Below are positions 10,511-22,882 of a DNA stretch of 64,000 bases, piece after piece. Position 1 is the stretch's first letter. Each line of letters starts with the position of its first letter. The position numbers were made by a program, and so were the translations under genes. Location of the stretch: positions 44,079,399 through 44,143,398 of the forward strand of contig CM018691.1 of the NCBI GenBank assembly GCA_009363875.1, read 5' to 3'. This stretch comes from Mikania micrantha. Taxonomy: Eukaryota; Streptophyta; Magnoliopsida; Asterales; Asteraceae. Under the pieces are notes generated by a model. It was not told where the DNA came from. It saw only the letters and a list, made by a program, of their open reading frames with translations, and made no database searches.

Positions 10511-13500
10511 ATGGCTCCAAAATGAGGTCGACCGGCTAGGAGATCTATGAAGAACATTACTAACCCGGAGTCAAACCAAGTTCCACCAGTAAATACTGAA
10601 TCAAATCCAGATCCGCAAGTTAATCTGGAAACAAGTACTGTTCCACCTGTGAACCCGGGAGTAAACCCTGTTCCACCTGCTGGTGCAGGTGGATCTGAAT
10701 CAAACGAAGCAATGATAGCACGGATTGTGCGTGAACAGCTATCGGCTTGTGGTGTTTTGATACCACATCAACCTCATATCACTTCGGGTTCTGGTGGGGA
10801 CCACAATCACACAGAACACAATGCTACTTGTGGCAACGTAGAAACTCATCATACAACTGGCACAACTACAACTATTCCTGATCCACCACGACAGGGATGT
10901 ACTTACAAGTACTTTGCCTCCTGTAACCCTCCTACTTTCACTGGCAAGGAAGGAGCGGCTGGATTAATAAGGTGGATCGAGGAAATGGAAACGAAACTTA
11001 AAATCAGCCAATGTTTAGAGGAGCATAAGGTGTCTTATGCTGCCTGTTCTTTTAAAGAATCAGCTTTGACCTGGTGGAATACCCAGGCAAAAACATTGGG
11101 CTCAGCTACAGTCGACTCGATGGGCTGGAACGATTTTAAAACTCTGATTAGATCAGAGTACTGCCCACTCACTGAGATTCAAAAACTCCAGGAGGAATTC
11201 TGGAATCACTCGATGATTGGGGCGGATTGTTTAGCGTATACCCATCGTTTCCATGAACTTACTTGCTTACTTCCCGATATGTTTCCTACAGAAGCAGCGT
11301 TGATCGAGAAGTATATTAAGGGTCTGGTTCCCCAGATTCGGGGAATGGTAACTGCAGCTGAACCAACGACTCTTAAACGTGCAATTCTTTTGACCACTAA
11401 GCTTACCGATGAGGCGGTAAGGAGTGGTATGTTGTTAACAAAAACTCAGACGGCCGTGGGTCGTAGTGATGTTGGTACCTCGAGTATGTCTAAAGGTACC
11501 AAACGAAAGTGGTTTGGCAAGTCTAAAGCGAGAGCTCCGGCTGAGATCAACCAGAGCAAACAAACTGTGAAAAACTATGGTGTTGTTACTCCTGAGAAGA
11601 AAACTTACATTGGGCAGTCGCCTAAATGTACTCGGTGTTCATTTCATCATACAGGACCGTGTCCTACATGTGCCAACTGTAATAGGGTTGGGCACTACAC
11701 CAAGTATTGCAACTTGCCTGCTCGCCAAACAAATCAAGCACCACAACAAATCACTCAAACGAACCGATCATGTTACAAGTGCGGGAGTCCTGACCATTTG
11801 ATTAGGAACTGTCCAAACAATAACAGCACCAATCCGGGGAATGAAGCTAGAGGTAGAGCTTTTCAGATTGGTGCTACCGAGGCGAGACACGATGCTAACA
11901 TTGTTACTGGTACGTTCTTACTCAATAACCTATATGCATCAGTTCTCTTTGATACGGGGGCAGATAAGAGTTTTATCTCTCCTGAATTTGCATTATTACT
12001 TTCATTGCCTGCGGTAGAACTAGAAACTCCTTACGTTATTGAACTTGCTAATGGCAAGTTAATCAAAACTAGCAGTGTCATTCAAGGATGTTCCTTGAAT
12101 TTGAATGATCATCTTTTCGATATTGATTTACTTCCAATTGAGCTTGGGAGTTTTGATGTCGTTGTTGGCATGGATTGGCTTTCTATTAACCAAGCTGAAG
12201 TAATATGTCAAACTAAGGTGATCCTTATTCCGTTACCTGACGGTAACACACTGTTAGTTCAAGGTGAACGAGCTGGTAGAAAGCTGGGTATTATTTCTTG
12301 TATGCAAACGCAGAAATGCTTACAGAAAGGGTGTCTAGCTTTTCTAGCACATGTGATTGATAACAGTTCTTTACAAAAACGTGTCCCAGATATTCCAGTA
12401 GTCAGGAATTTTCCTGAAGTCTTCCCTGATGATATATCAGGATTACCCCCAGTGAGGCAAGTTGAATTTCGAATTGATCTGATTCCAGGTGCAGCACCTG
12501 TGGCTAAAGCTCCTTATCGTTTAGCACCATCAGAGATGCAAGAACTTTCAGGTCAATTGCAAGAACTGTTAGACAAGGGTTTTATTAGACCTAGTTTCTC
12601 ACCCTGGGGAGCACCAGTCCATTTTGTGAAAAAGAAGGATGGATCATTCAGGATGTGCATTGACTACAGAGAGCTCAATAAATTAACAATCAAAAACCGT
12701 TATCCATTGCCACGTATAGATGATCTGTTTGATCAACTTCAAGGCGCTACCTACTTTTCAAAAATTGATTTAAGATCCGGATATCATCAATTACGAGTGC
12801 ACGAAGATGATGTTCCTAAAACTGCTTTCCGAACTCGGTACGGGCATTATGAATTTTTAGTAATGCCCTTTGGATTAACAAATGCACCTGCAGTTTTTAT
12901 GGATCTGATGAATCGGGTATGTAGGCCTTACTTGGATAAGTTTGTGATTGTATTTATTGATGACATTCTCATTTATTCTCGAAGCCAACAAGAACATGCT
13001 CAACACTTGAAACTGATCTTAGAACTTTTGGCACGCGAAAAATTATACGCTAAGTTCTCCAAGTGTGAGTTCTGGTTAAGAGAAGTGCAATTTCTCGGGC
13101 ACGTAGTGAATCAAGATGGCATTTAGGTGGATCCCAGAAAGATTAAAGCTGTAGAACAATGGGAAACACCACGAACCCCAACTGAAATACGTCAATTCTT
13201 AGGGCTGGCAGGTTATTATCGTCGATTTATCAAGAACTTCTCAAAGATAGCCCTGCCGCTAACTACATTGACGCAGAAAAATCAACCGTTTATATGGGGT
13301 TCTCAACAGGAGGAGGCGTTCCAACTGTTGAAACACAAACTCTGCAATGCACCTATCTTGGCATTACCGGAAGGTATCGATAATTTCACGGTATACTGTG
13401 ATGCTTCCCGCCAAGGTCTGGGATGTGTTTTAATGCAGAACGATAAAGTGATTGCTTATGCTTCTCGACAGTTGAAAGTATACTAGAAGAACTATACCAC

Positions 13501-15214
13501 TCATGATCTAGAACTTGGTGCAGTGGTGTTTGCACTCAAGATTTGGAGACACTATTTGTATGGAACTAAGTGTATTATATACACTGATCACAAAAGTCTT
13601 CAACATATTCTAGATCAGAAGATGCTTAATATGCGACAAAGGCGGTGGGTTGAACAGTTGAACGACTATGACTGTGAAATTCGTTATCATCCGGGTAAAG
13701 CGAATGTCGTAGCCGATGCCTTGAGTCGCAAAGAACGAGTCAAACCGTTACGTACGAAAGCACTAGGTATGACTATTCAAACCAGTCTAATTCCTCAAAT
13801 CAAGGAAGCTCAGCAACAAGCTTTACAAACACCGAATTATCCTGCTGAGGAATTAAGAGGATTAGACAAGCAACTTGAGACCAAAGATGATGGGGTACTG
13901 TATTTCAAAAGACGAATGTGGGTTCCTCTATTCGGTAACACGAGAACAATTATCATGGATGAGGCGCACAAATCCAGGTATTCTATTCATCCAGGTGCTG
14001 ACAAAATGTATAAATATCTTAAAGACTTTTACTGGTGGCCTGGAATGAAGAAACACATAGCGGAATACGTGGGTCGATGCTTAACTTGTTTAAAGGTTAA
14101 GGCTGAACATCAACGTCCTTCTGGGTTATTGCAACAACCGGAGATTCCCATGTGGAAATGGGATCAGATCTCTATGGATTTCATTACTAAATTACCCAGA
14201 ACAGCGCGTAATCATGACTCTATATGGGTTATCGTTGATCGCCTTACTAACTCTGCGCATTTCATTCCTATCCGAGAAGATTACTCCATGGATTGACTTG
14301 CTAAAATCTATGTTAATGAGATTATATCCCATCATGGGGTACCAATCTCTATCATTTCTGACAGATATAGTCGATTTACATCACGATTTTGGCAAACTCT
14401 TCAGAATGCTTTGGGCACACAAATCAATATGAGCACAACTTATTATCCACAAACAGACGGGCAAACGGAACGAACTAATCAAACTCTGGAAGACATGCTT
14501 AGAAGCTGTGTGATTGATTTTGGTGGTAGCTGGGATGTTTATCTTCCACTTGTTGAATTTTCATATAACAACAGCTATCATACCAGTATCAAATGCGCTC
14601 CATTTGAAGCACTTTATGGACGCAAATGTAGATCACCTGTCTGTTGGTCGGAGGTAGGTGAAAATCGAATCATAGGCCCAGAGCTTATTCAAGAAACAAC
14701 TGATAAGGTCGCACTCATTCAAGAATGAATCAAAGCTGCTCGTGATCGACAAAAGAGTTATGCTGATAATCGTCGTAGACCCTTGGAATTTCAAATCGGT
14801 GATCTAGTAATGTTGAAAGTTTCACCATGGAAGGGCATCTTCAGATTTGGAAAGAGAGGTAAACTTTCACCAAGATTCGTAGGACCATTCAAAATTCTTG
14901 AACGAATCGGATCAGTGGCCTACAGACTTGAATTACCTCCTGAACTCGGTAACGTTCATGATGTCTTCCATGTATCAAATTTGAAGAAATGTTTAGCCGA
15001 TGAATCACTGATCGTACCTCTGAAAGAAATCCGAATTGTTGAGAAACTTCAATTCAGGGAAGAACCAGTTGAAGTAATGGATCGAGAAGTAAAGGTGCTG
15101 AAACGCAGTCGCATACCTGTTGTCAAAATTCGATGGAACTCAAAGCGTGGACCTGAATATACGTGGGAACGTGAAGATCAGATGAAACAGAAATACCCAC
15201 ACTTATTCTCATGA
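10511..15214 (+). pseudogene. Gypsy 1 gag-pol polyprotein with five in-frame stops
   Basis: One reading frame runs from ATG 10511 to TGA 15212-15214 (about 1568 codons). It encodes Gag, protease, reverse transcriptase, RNase H, integrase and a C-terminal chromodomain-like region. Visible marks in order: the gag domain from about 10900, two CCHC zinc knuckles (about 11669-11710 and 11770-11813), the protease DTGAD motif near 11950, the RT FIDD motif near 12956, the RNase H TDHKS motif near 13581, the integrase zinc-binding and catalytic core from about 13970, and a CHD-like end (WNSKRGPEYTWERED) near 15135. Stops at 10523 (TGA), 13124 (TAG), 13484 (TAG), 14294 (TGA) and 14726 (TGA) break it without any frameshift. 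The product is not functional. The homologue in Gypsy 2 is intact. Confidence 0.95.
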
Positions 15215-15267
15215 TCAATTGTTATTAGGTAAGTCTTCCTTAAATTTCGGGACGAAATTTTTCTAAC

Positions 15268-15277
15268 AGGAGGAGAC
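15268..15277 (+). other. Polypurine tract of Gypsy 1
   Basis: AGGAGGAGAC-type purines abut the 3' LTR at 15278. A TTTCGGGACGAAATTT palindrome just upstream (15244-15261) is shared with Gypsy 2 (38757-38772). Confidence 0.85.
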
Positions 15278-17426
15278 TGTGATAATTGCGTACAAAGAAT
15301 TACGTCAGCAACAGAGTGAGCACATTTGCTTGTGTTTAAAATCCATGTGGAATTGACAATCGAAATTAATATGGGATGATAGTATGCGAAAAATGATGAA
15401 CGTGGGCGAAAACCGTGCGCGAAACGGAGTTACGGATTGCCCGGAATCGCGAAACAAAGTTTCCGTCGAAAAATGGGTGAAAAACCACTAGGGCGGTACG
15501 CCCTAGTCCATGCAGTGAACCTAGGCGATGGGCGTGGATCCAAACGAAAATATCTGGGTTTCCTTGTCCGCGCGGTACGCCCCAGATTGGCGGTTCTATT
15601 GGGGCGATACGCCTGGAGTGGATTTGATCGGAAACTTGGTTAAAAAGTCAAGATTTCATTCTTATCTTCATTTTTATCCTATCTATCGACGGCAGCACCA
15701 TCAACCACGAAAAATCATCATTCAAATCACCAAAAACTCAAGTTTGAAGGCCACACGACGTTTAGATCGCATCCAGAAGCGTTAAAACAAGTTCTGATCA
15801 TCATTTCATCCGTTGGAATCCGTCAGAATAGGTAATGGTTCAATTTAACCATCTAGTTTGATTATAAATGATTAAATCTTGGTTTTGAACGTAATGATAT
15901 AGTTAGGGTTGTTGATTATTGCCTAGATGATGGCTAGGATTGATTATAAATGATAAACTCGAACTGTTAACGGGTAAATCCTTGTTTTGAGCCGTTGTAA
16001 TGCCCGGTTTGCATGGAATCATAACAATGGTTATATTGATTTAAACCATTTGATTGTGACAATGTAGGTGATTAGTTTGATTAATCTCTGACATGCAATG
16101 TGAAAGTTGGGTGTTTCAAACTAATCACAATCATTAACATACTCATTGGAATGATTATCTGATGTTCATGATAACAGTCAGATTAGTATGTTAAACATGG
16201 TTATTAAACCTAATCTAATACTACATTGTGATATTCCGTGATATTTGGGTAATCAATAACAGGGATTAATCATTTTTAAGCCATTAAACTGTCTAGAGAC
16301 TACTTTAGCATTATAATCAACAACATTAACTATTTGGTTAATCTGGGATTATACTGATTAATCAAGTGAGTCATCAACTTAGTATTAGGAACCTGAATCA
16401 GTATAGGTTCCTACATTATCATACATTGTATGATATGACACTAAAATATGAAAATATAAATAATTAACTGTTAGACATCGGTTTGATGACTTTTAAGGCA
16501 ATGTCTTGGACATTGAACGTTCAAAACGATTTAATCAGTAAGTTGGAACATAAATAATTTATTAAACATAAACTAATGCAGAATTACACTGTTAGCACCT
16601 GTTGCGAGTGTTCCTACTACTGTGAGACATCAAGTGAGTTTCGTACAACCCCTTTTCTTTTTACTGTCTTACAAACATCGGGGTAACTCTGCAAACTGTT
16701 TTCTGAACATATGATATGTATCACTGATATCTGTGTGATTTCATGTGACTTTTTGTCTGATTTCATGGGATTTTGCCGTTAGTAACTCTATCACATTATC
16801 AAAAGTCCTCATCTCGTGAACTGTATCTAGTGAACCCATGTGGGGCCGAACAGGAACCATTGATAGTACTATTGGCTGACAACCCATTTGCTGGGAGGAT
16901 TGCATCTCCCCTGGTGTGAATGTTTGGTACATGTTTCCATTACAATTTCTTAATGTTAGTGATAGACATTGAGATAATGAGGCATTAAGATATTTACCGA
17001 CGGGTAGTATCTTCGTGAACGAACAACTGTCCGAAAGGAACTAGATACGGGTCCCATTTTTATCCAGAACTGAACTTTTTGTGAACATTACTTATCATAT
17101 CATATTGTTCTAACTGAACTGTCGAACTCACCAGCTTTGTGCTGACGTTTTAAACTCAACAATTTTGCAGGACAACGGTGACGACAGGGTGAGGATGCAC
17201 TCCACTTAGTTGAGCTTGAATGTACTAGATTGTGTAATAAACTTAGCTGTTAAGTTGATGTTTTTACGAAACCCTTGTAATATATTTATTTTAAGTTAAT
17301 CTGTGTGCTGTGTTATCGGTTCAAGTAAGTCGCTCCTCATCTCTGAGACATCACCACTATGTTTCCGCAACCTCTTCAGCGTGACATATGACATGATCTC
17401 AGGTGACGAGAGGTGGGGGTGTGACA
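15278..17426 (+). repeat. 3' LTR of Gypsy 1
   Basis: This is a 2149-bp copy of the 5' LTR with about 22-25 scattered substitutions and one single-base indel. It ends TGTGACA at 17426 and is followed by the TSD TCATT at 17427-17431. Confidence 0.95.
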
Positions 17427-17431
17427 TCATT

Positions 17432-19277
17432 GGTCAAGGTGACTATGAATGGAGTGAAGTCTTGTGCAACTTCCTCCTCTCCTTCTTCTGATCCTGGCCC
17501 TACCAGTGATTCCTTATCCCCCTTTTTGGTAGCATCAGGGCTGAGAAAGGTAACCTAAGTAGAATCAGGACAGAACGGTTGGCAAATGATGGGGCCATTT
17601 CTGGAGGTCTAAGATGGTTGCATCTTTAGTTTGGACCTCCAGCCTTAGGGTAGCAACCTCAGCTTCTTGGTGAGCTACCCTGGCCTGTAGTGTTGAGATG
17701 GTGGCCGTCAATTTCTTTGTAGTTGTGCCCTCATCTACCTGAGTAGAATCACTAGGCGATGGAGTCCTGATCCTGGCTCCTGCACCTCCACCACCAGATG
17801 TGGTTTCTTGGCGCCCTGGATTCCCCTCATTGAAAAGGGCTTCAAAGAAGTCCTCACCAATGTGGGTTTCCGTAGATGAGGTCCTGTTATCTGTACCACT
17901 GTCCTAATGAACCTGAGAAGGTTCAGCAGTAGTGGCAGCCCCATCTGCATTGACCCTTTCTACACTCCTGGGGTCAACCTCTGATGTTGTAGGCTCTGGG
18001 TCAGGGAACCTTGCTTGTAGCTGTGTCACCACTCTCATTAGTGATTGGGTAATGGGAGAGAGTGGGTCTTCCAAAACTACAGCAGAAGTCCCTTGAACCT
18101 GGGTGAATGGATGGGTGGGGGACATTTTTGGGTGATAGACTCCTGGAGACCTGGGAGGCAGTCCCTGAACTATTGGAGTTGCTTCATAAGAAGCAGACTC
18201 AATGATTTGGGTATCCCTTTGGGTATTCTCATGTACATATGGTGACATACTCTGAGGGCTTTCAGGCTGGTTTGGGGCCCCCACTGGTTCCAGAGGAGTA
18301 ACTGGTGGGGAGACAACAAGTGTGGCTTGCACCCTAGGTGGAACTGTGCCCCTTGCAGTTCTTTTCACCTTTTTCTTTTTTGGTTCAGAGGAAGGGTCCT
18401 GAACGGCTGTAGATAGCTGTTCAGGGGTTCGTTTGCATTTGTAGATGATTTTTATGGGATGAGGAATAGAAGGGGAAGGTGTGGGTTCAGCATATGTGGG
18501 TGTAACAGAGCTGTCACCTTCTGGAGCGGGTAGCTTCATAGAGGGAAGAAAAGGAGTGAAGATCCCAAAGAATTGGGCACTCTTCTTCTTTAGTTGTACA
18601 AAAACCTTGGAAGAGACCAAGTGAATTTTGTATGTATTCCCAGTTAGTAAGAGGGAAGAACCCAACTCACTATAAAAAATTAGTTGCGAAAACCTGGGAT
18701 ACATACAGAATTTCTTTGGGGACCAGATGTTGTCTACCAAATTATTGAAAATCAAAGCAGAGAAGTTAAACAGTTGGTTTGAAATCAAGCCATGAATAAC
18801 CGAAGCTAAATCAGAGGGAACTTGATCCTAACCACCTGTCTTATTTGATAGACAGTGCAAAAAGACATGTATGAGGTACTTGTAATTATAGGACACTCTA
18901 CCCTTAAAATAGGTTGTTGAAGGCAGAGGACCTTCGTACCCCATAGACCTAAAGATCGATGCTATCTCATCCTTTGTGAAAGAGACCCTTCCCCCGACAT
19001 CACTGAGTTTAAGATGTCGACAGATGGTCTCCACAGTGATAGAAATGGGATGAGCATCAATGGTGACATGCAAAATCCTACCATTGGGAGTTGACAAGAC
19101 AGAACAAGAACCCCAAAATTGCTGGTGATGCAACTCATACACCAAGGGTTGAATGGTAAGAGCGAATGAATACCTGTTCCTTTGAATAAAGGAGATGATT
19201 GGAGCAAAATCAGCGTAATTCTCTGCTGATAACTCCGCAGGAAGATTGTGAGCAGGTTTGAACGCAAGAAGAGCCAT
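17432..19277 (-). pseudogene. N-terminal half of env-like/additional ORF of Copia
   Basis: The frame starts at ATG 19277. The first ~250 residues hold a conserved domain seen in many plant retrotransposons and often annotated as 'putative plant transposon protein'. Marks are an FWGSC-like strand, an ETICRHLKL-like helix, an RSMGYEG motif, a YKYLIHVFLHCLS helix, and MYPRFSQL near 18700. A TAG at 18828-18830 interrupts it. Next come a Pro/Ser/Thr-rich basic linker with KPKKKKVKR-type clusters (about 18350-18400), a frameshift near 17930, and a coiled coil (about 17610-17740). The gene then continues past Gypsy 1 at 6049. Joined, the ORF is about 3.6 kb, the usual size for env-like genes of Sireviruses. 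Codons are read opposite to Gypsy 1. Confidence 0.75.
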
Positions 19278-19391
19278 GGTGATTGAGGATTTAGGTTTCA
19301 GTTGAGAGAGAAGGGGAAAATTTTCTTTGAAAATGAACGGTGAGAGAAAGTGAACGAGCGGGAGACCTTTTATACCTTCGGATGTCAGCAT

Positions 19392-19813
19392 TTAATATAG
19401 AGACACATTAAATTTTGAGATCCGGATGTCAGAAAAAGGTCTTCTGATGACAGCTGTTTGGTGGTTTGAATGTTCAAATTTTGTTAAGGGCCAGGGTGCT
19501 TCTAAGTAATTCATAACACCAAAAATGCTCATCGGAAGCACATCTTCTGAAGGTTTAGATAAGTTCATCAGAAAAGTTGTTCTTCGGAAGACATCTTCTT
19601 CTAAAGAGTAACTTCAGAAGATTGAGCTTCTGAATGTATAATGTATTGAAAGAGAAATACTTCATAAGGTAATTTATCTTCTGAAGTGTGAATGCTTCCG
19701 ACTTAAGGAAGGAAGAATGCTTCCGAAGACTTAAACTATTTTCTGATAAGTAATTACTCATCAGAAAATATTTTAAGTTTATCTTCCGAAGAATTGTTCA
19801 TTCTTTATTAATT
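19392..19813 (-). other. Copia spacer between pol and the additional ORF, rich in CTTC/GAAG palindromes
   Basis: This non-coding stretch contains many CTTCNGAAG, TCTTCTGA and CTTCCGAAG words, also frequent in the LTRs of the same element. Sireviruses are known for conserved repeated motifs in this position. The words can pair with one another, so the RNA could be highly structured. Confidence 0.6.
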
Positions 19814-20698
19814 CATTTATTCAAAGTTAATCATGCCAATGGCTGTTATTAGATACTTGAATCTTACTTCATCAAATACCTTGGTGAAGAGATCAGCCAG
19901 ATTGTGTTCTGTATCAACTTTGACTAGATGAATCAACTTCTTTTCTGCACAATCTCTAATGAAGTGATATCTGATATCAATGTGCTTGGTCTTTGAATGC
20001 TTGACATGATTGTTGGTGATGGAGATTGCACTTGAGTTGACTATTTGTATAGGAGTGTTGAACAGCTCTACTCCATAATCCTTCATCTGATTCCGAATCC
20101 ATATAACATGTGCACAACAGCCAGAGGCAGCAATGTATTCTGCCTCTGCAGTAGATGTAGATACTCATGATTGCTTCTTGCATTGCCAAGACACCATTCT
20201 GGATCCAATAAATTGACATCCTCCTGATGTGGATTTCTTGCTAATGTTGCAACCTCCATAATCACTGTCAGTATAAGCCATGAACTGAAAATCTTCATTT
20301 CTAGTATACCATAATCCTAGACCTGGTGTTCCTTTGAGGTATCTAAAGATTCTCTTCACAGCAAGCATGTGTGAAGCCTTGGGATTGGCCTGAAATCTTG
20401 CACACAAGCAAGTTGCAAACATTATATCAGGCCTATTTGCTGTGAGATACATCAAGGAGCTTATCATTGCCTTGTACTGATGTTGGTCAACATCCTCCCC
20501 CTCAAGATCAGGGCTTAAGGATATTGTCTTGGACATTGGAGTACCCAAAGCTTTGCAATCAGTAAACTTGAATCTTTCAAGAATATCCTTGACATATTTT
20601 GATTGATTAAAGAAAATCCCTGTAGGAGTTTGTTTCACTTGTAGACCAAGGAAGAAGGTGAGTTCTCCCATTGAACTCATTTCTAACATGAACTTCAT
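19814..20698 (-). pseudogene. Copia RNase H and pol C-terminus (broken)
   Basis: Two minus-strand segments (20165-20698 and 19817-20086) share a frame. They encode the end of the RT thumb and RNase H. Marks are the RPDIMFATCLCARFQ motif, MAYTDSDYGG with the first catalytic Asp, STAEAEYIAAS just after a TGA at 20165-20167, and the KHIDIRYHFIRD motif near 19960. The TGA lies immediately upstream of the AEAEY catalytic glutamate, so RNase H would be cut. Confidence 0.88.
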
Positions 20699-21553
20699 TA
20701 GTGATTCAAAATCCTTGCATAGAGATTCATTAGTAGAACCAAAAATAATATCATCAACCTAGATTTGAACTAACATGATGTGTTGACTAGATTTCTTGAA
20801 GAAGAAAGTCTTGTCTATTGTTCCTCTCTTGAAGTTGTTGGCCAACAGAAAGGAAGAAAAAGTTTCATACCATTTTCTGGGAGCTTGATGCAGTCCATAT
20901 AGAGCCTTATCAAGCTTACAGAGATGATTAGGAAACTTTGGATCTTCAAATCCAGGTGGATGACACACATACACTTCCTCATCAATTTTTCCATACAGGA
21001 AAGCACTTTTCACATCCATTTGAAAAACCCTGAAGTTTTTAGCAGCTGCAAAGGCTAAAAGTATTCTAATTGCTTCAATCCTTGCAACCGTAGCAAAAAC
21101 TTCATCATAGTCTATGCCTTCCTCCTGGGTGTATCCTTGAACAACCAATCTTGCTTTGTTCTTGATGACAACACCATTGTCATCCTTCTTGTTTCTGAAC
21201 ACCCATTTTGTTCCAATGGGATACTTACCCTTAGGTAAAGGGCAAATCTTCCAAATTCCCTGCTTTTCATATTGAAGAAGCTCCTCCTGCATTGCTTCTA
21301 CCCAGCTGTTATCTTTCAGTGCCTCAGCAACTTTCTTTGGTTCTATTTGGGATAGAAAGCAAGAAAACAAACAAATGTTTGCTTCATGCATAGAACTTCT
21401 TGTTCTTATTCCTTCTTCAACATTACCAATAATGTTCTCAACTAGATAGGTATTATGGATGCGAGTTCTTGGAATCACATCCAGCTGAGAAGTCAAATCT
21501 AAATTGCTTGAGTAAAGGTTAGGAAAAACCACCTCAAGCTGGATCTCTGGCAA
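20699..21553 (-). pseudogene. Copia reverse transcriptase (broken at the catalytic motif)
   Basis: The minus-strand segment encodes the RT fingers and palm. Marks are WVEAMQEEL, PIGTKWVFRNKKDD, RLVVQGYTQEEGIDYDE, FQMDVKSAFLYG (first catalytic Asp) and LDKALYGLHQAPRKWYE, all typical of Copia/Pseudoviridae. A TAG at 20759-20761 replaces the first residue of the YVDD box, and VDDIIFGSTN continues in the same frame below it. A TAA at 21557-21559 separates RT from integrase. The VQI-VDDIIFGSTN context is of the Sirevirus/SIRE type. Confidence 0.9.
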
Positions 21554-21556
21554 ATC

Positions 21557-22882
21557 TTATGGTCTTTGAGATTGGACTGTGGTGGGATGACTTTCTATGG
21601 AAATAGGAGTTTCCAGAGTGTTTGCTTCCGCTGAAGGACTTCCAACTTCTTCTTGATTTTGTGGAACTGAAGTAGAGTCACTTAAGGGAATAGCCTGAGA
21701 GGTGTTTACTGTTTCAGACTGTGAAGCATCTTCATGTACTGAAGTGGATTCTGCCAAGATTTCTCTTGAAGCTATTGGTAGTTCAACACGAAAGTCTTCT
21801 TCTCTTGTGAGCTTGGATGAGTCTAAGGTAGGTATCTGTGAATCTGGAACATACTCTTTCACACAATTAAAAGCATATGTAAATCTATCAAGATCAAATA
21901 ACCAATCAGGGCCTATTCCAGTTTTCTTGATAGTATGTTCATTGAATTGAACATTTGCAGACTCTTCAATAATTCTGGAAGCTTTGATGTATACTCTATA
22001 TGCTTTTGCATGTGAAGAGTACCCAACAAAGTAGCCCTCTGCTGATTTCTCTGCAAACTTGGCTAGATGGTCTTTAGTACTCAAGATGGAGCACTGACAT
22101 CCAAATGGTTTAAGAAATCCAATGAATGGTTTTCTCTTATGCCAAATTTCATAAGGAGTCATCCCATGTGTCTTAACTACCAATACTCTATTTTGGACAT
22201 AACAGGCAGTGTTGACTGCTTCTGCCCAAAAAGTTATTGGAAGTTTGGCATCAGACAACATAGTCCTTGCAACCTCAATTAGTGTCCTATTCCTTCTCTC
22301 AGCAACACCATTCTGTTGTGGAGTCCTAGGAGCACTAAATTGTCTTGTGATACCTTTAGATTCATAAAAAGAATTTAAAATGTGGTTCTTGAATCTTGTT
22401 CCTTGATCTAATCTGATGATTTTTACATGATGGTCACTTTCATTCTCTACCCTAAGAATGAATGATTTTAGGGTCTCAGCAGTTTCATCCTTGGTACTTA
22501 AGAAAAATACCCAGGTGTACCGAGAGAAATCATCAGCGACCACCAAGCAATATGACTTTCTACCTAGACTTTTAACACTTGTGGAGCCAAACAAGTCCAT
22601 GTGAAGTAAATGCAGGACTGTTGTGATTGAATTTATTTCTTTGGCATGATGAGATGTTTTGTGCTGCTTACCTTTTAAGCATGCAACACATTTAGAAACA
22701 CAGATGAACTCTTTTGTTGGTAAACCAGTTACTAAGTTATTTTTAACAAGTTTATTCATGTTCTTAAGGTTTACATGACAAAGTCTCCTGTGCCAAAGAG
22801 ATGATTCATTAAGTGAAGCTTTTGAGACAAAGCAACTTATATTTCTAAGTGGTGCAGCTGTGCTCATATCTAGCATGTACAT
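21557..22882 (-). pseudogene. Copia integrase
   Basis: The segment starts inside the GAG-pre-integrase region with an HRRLCHVNLKNM zinc-binding helix and a CVACLKGKQHK pair of cysteines. The catalytic core follows (HMDLFGS, then DQGTRFKNH, then the FSAPRTPQQNGVAERRNRTL block with the catalytic Glu). This is the Copia order, with integrase before RT. The C-terminal part is Ser/Thr/Glu-rich. The frame is shifted relative to the protease segment to its right, so the polyprotein cannot be made. Confidence 0.9.

Larger units (their letters stand above)
6050..17426 (+). mobile_element. Gypsy 1: complete Tekay-type LTR retrotransposon nested in Copia
   Basis: The element is 11377 bp. In order it has a 5' LTR, a primer-binding site, a 2.3-kb leader with an extra ORF and a minisatellite, a gag-pol reading frame with a chromodomain-like C-terminus, a polypurine tract and a 3' LTR. 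It is flanked by TCATT TSDs. By eye the LTRs differ at roughly 22-25 sites over 2148 bp (about 1%). At a commonly used plant rate of 1.3e-8 per site per year this gives about 0.4 million years. It could be mobilised only in trans, because gag-pol carries five nonsense codons. Confidence 0.95.
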
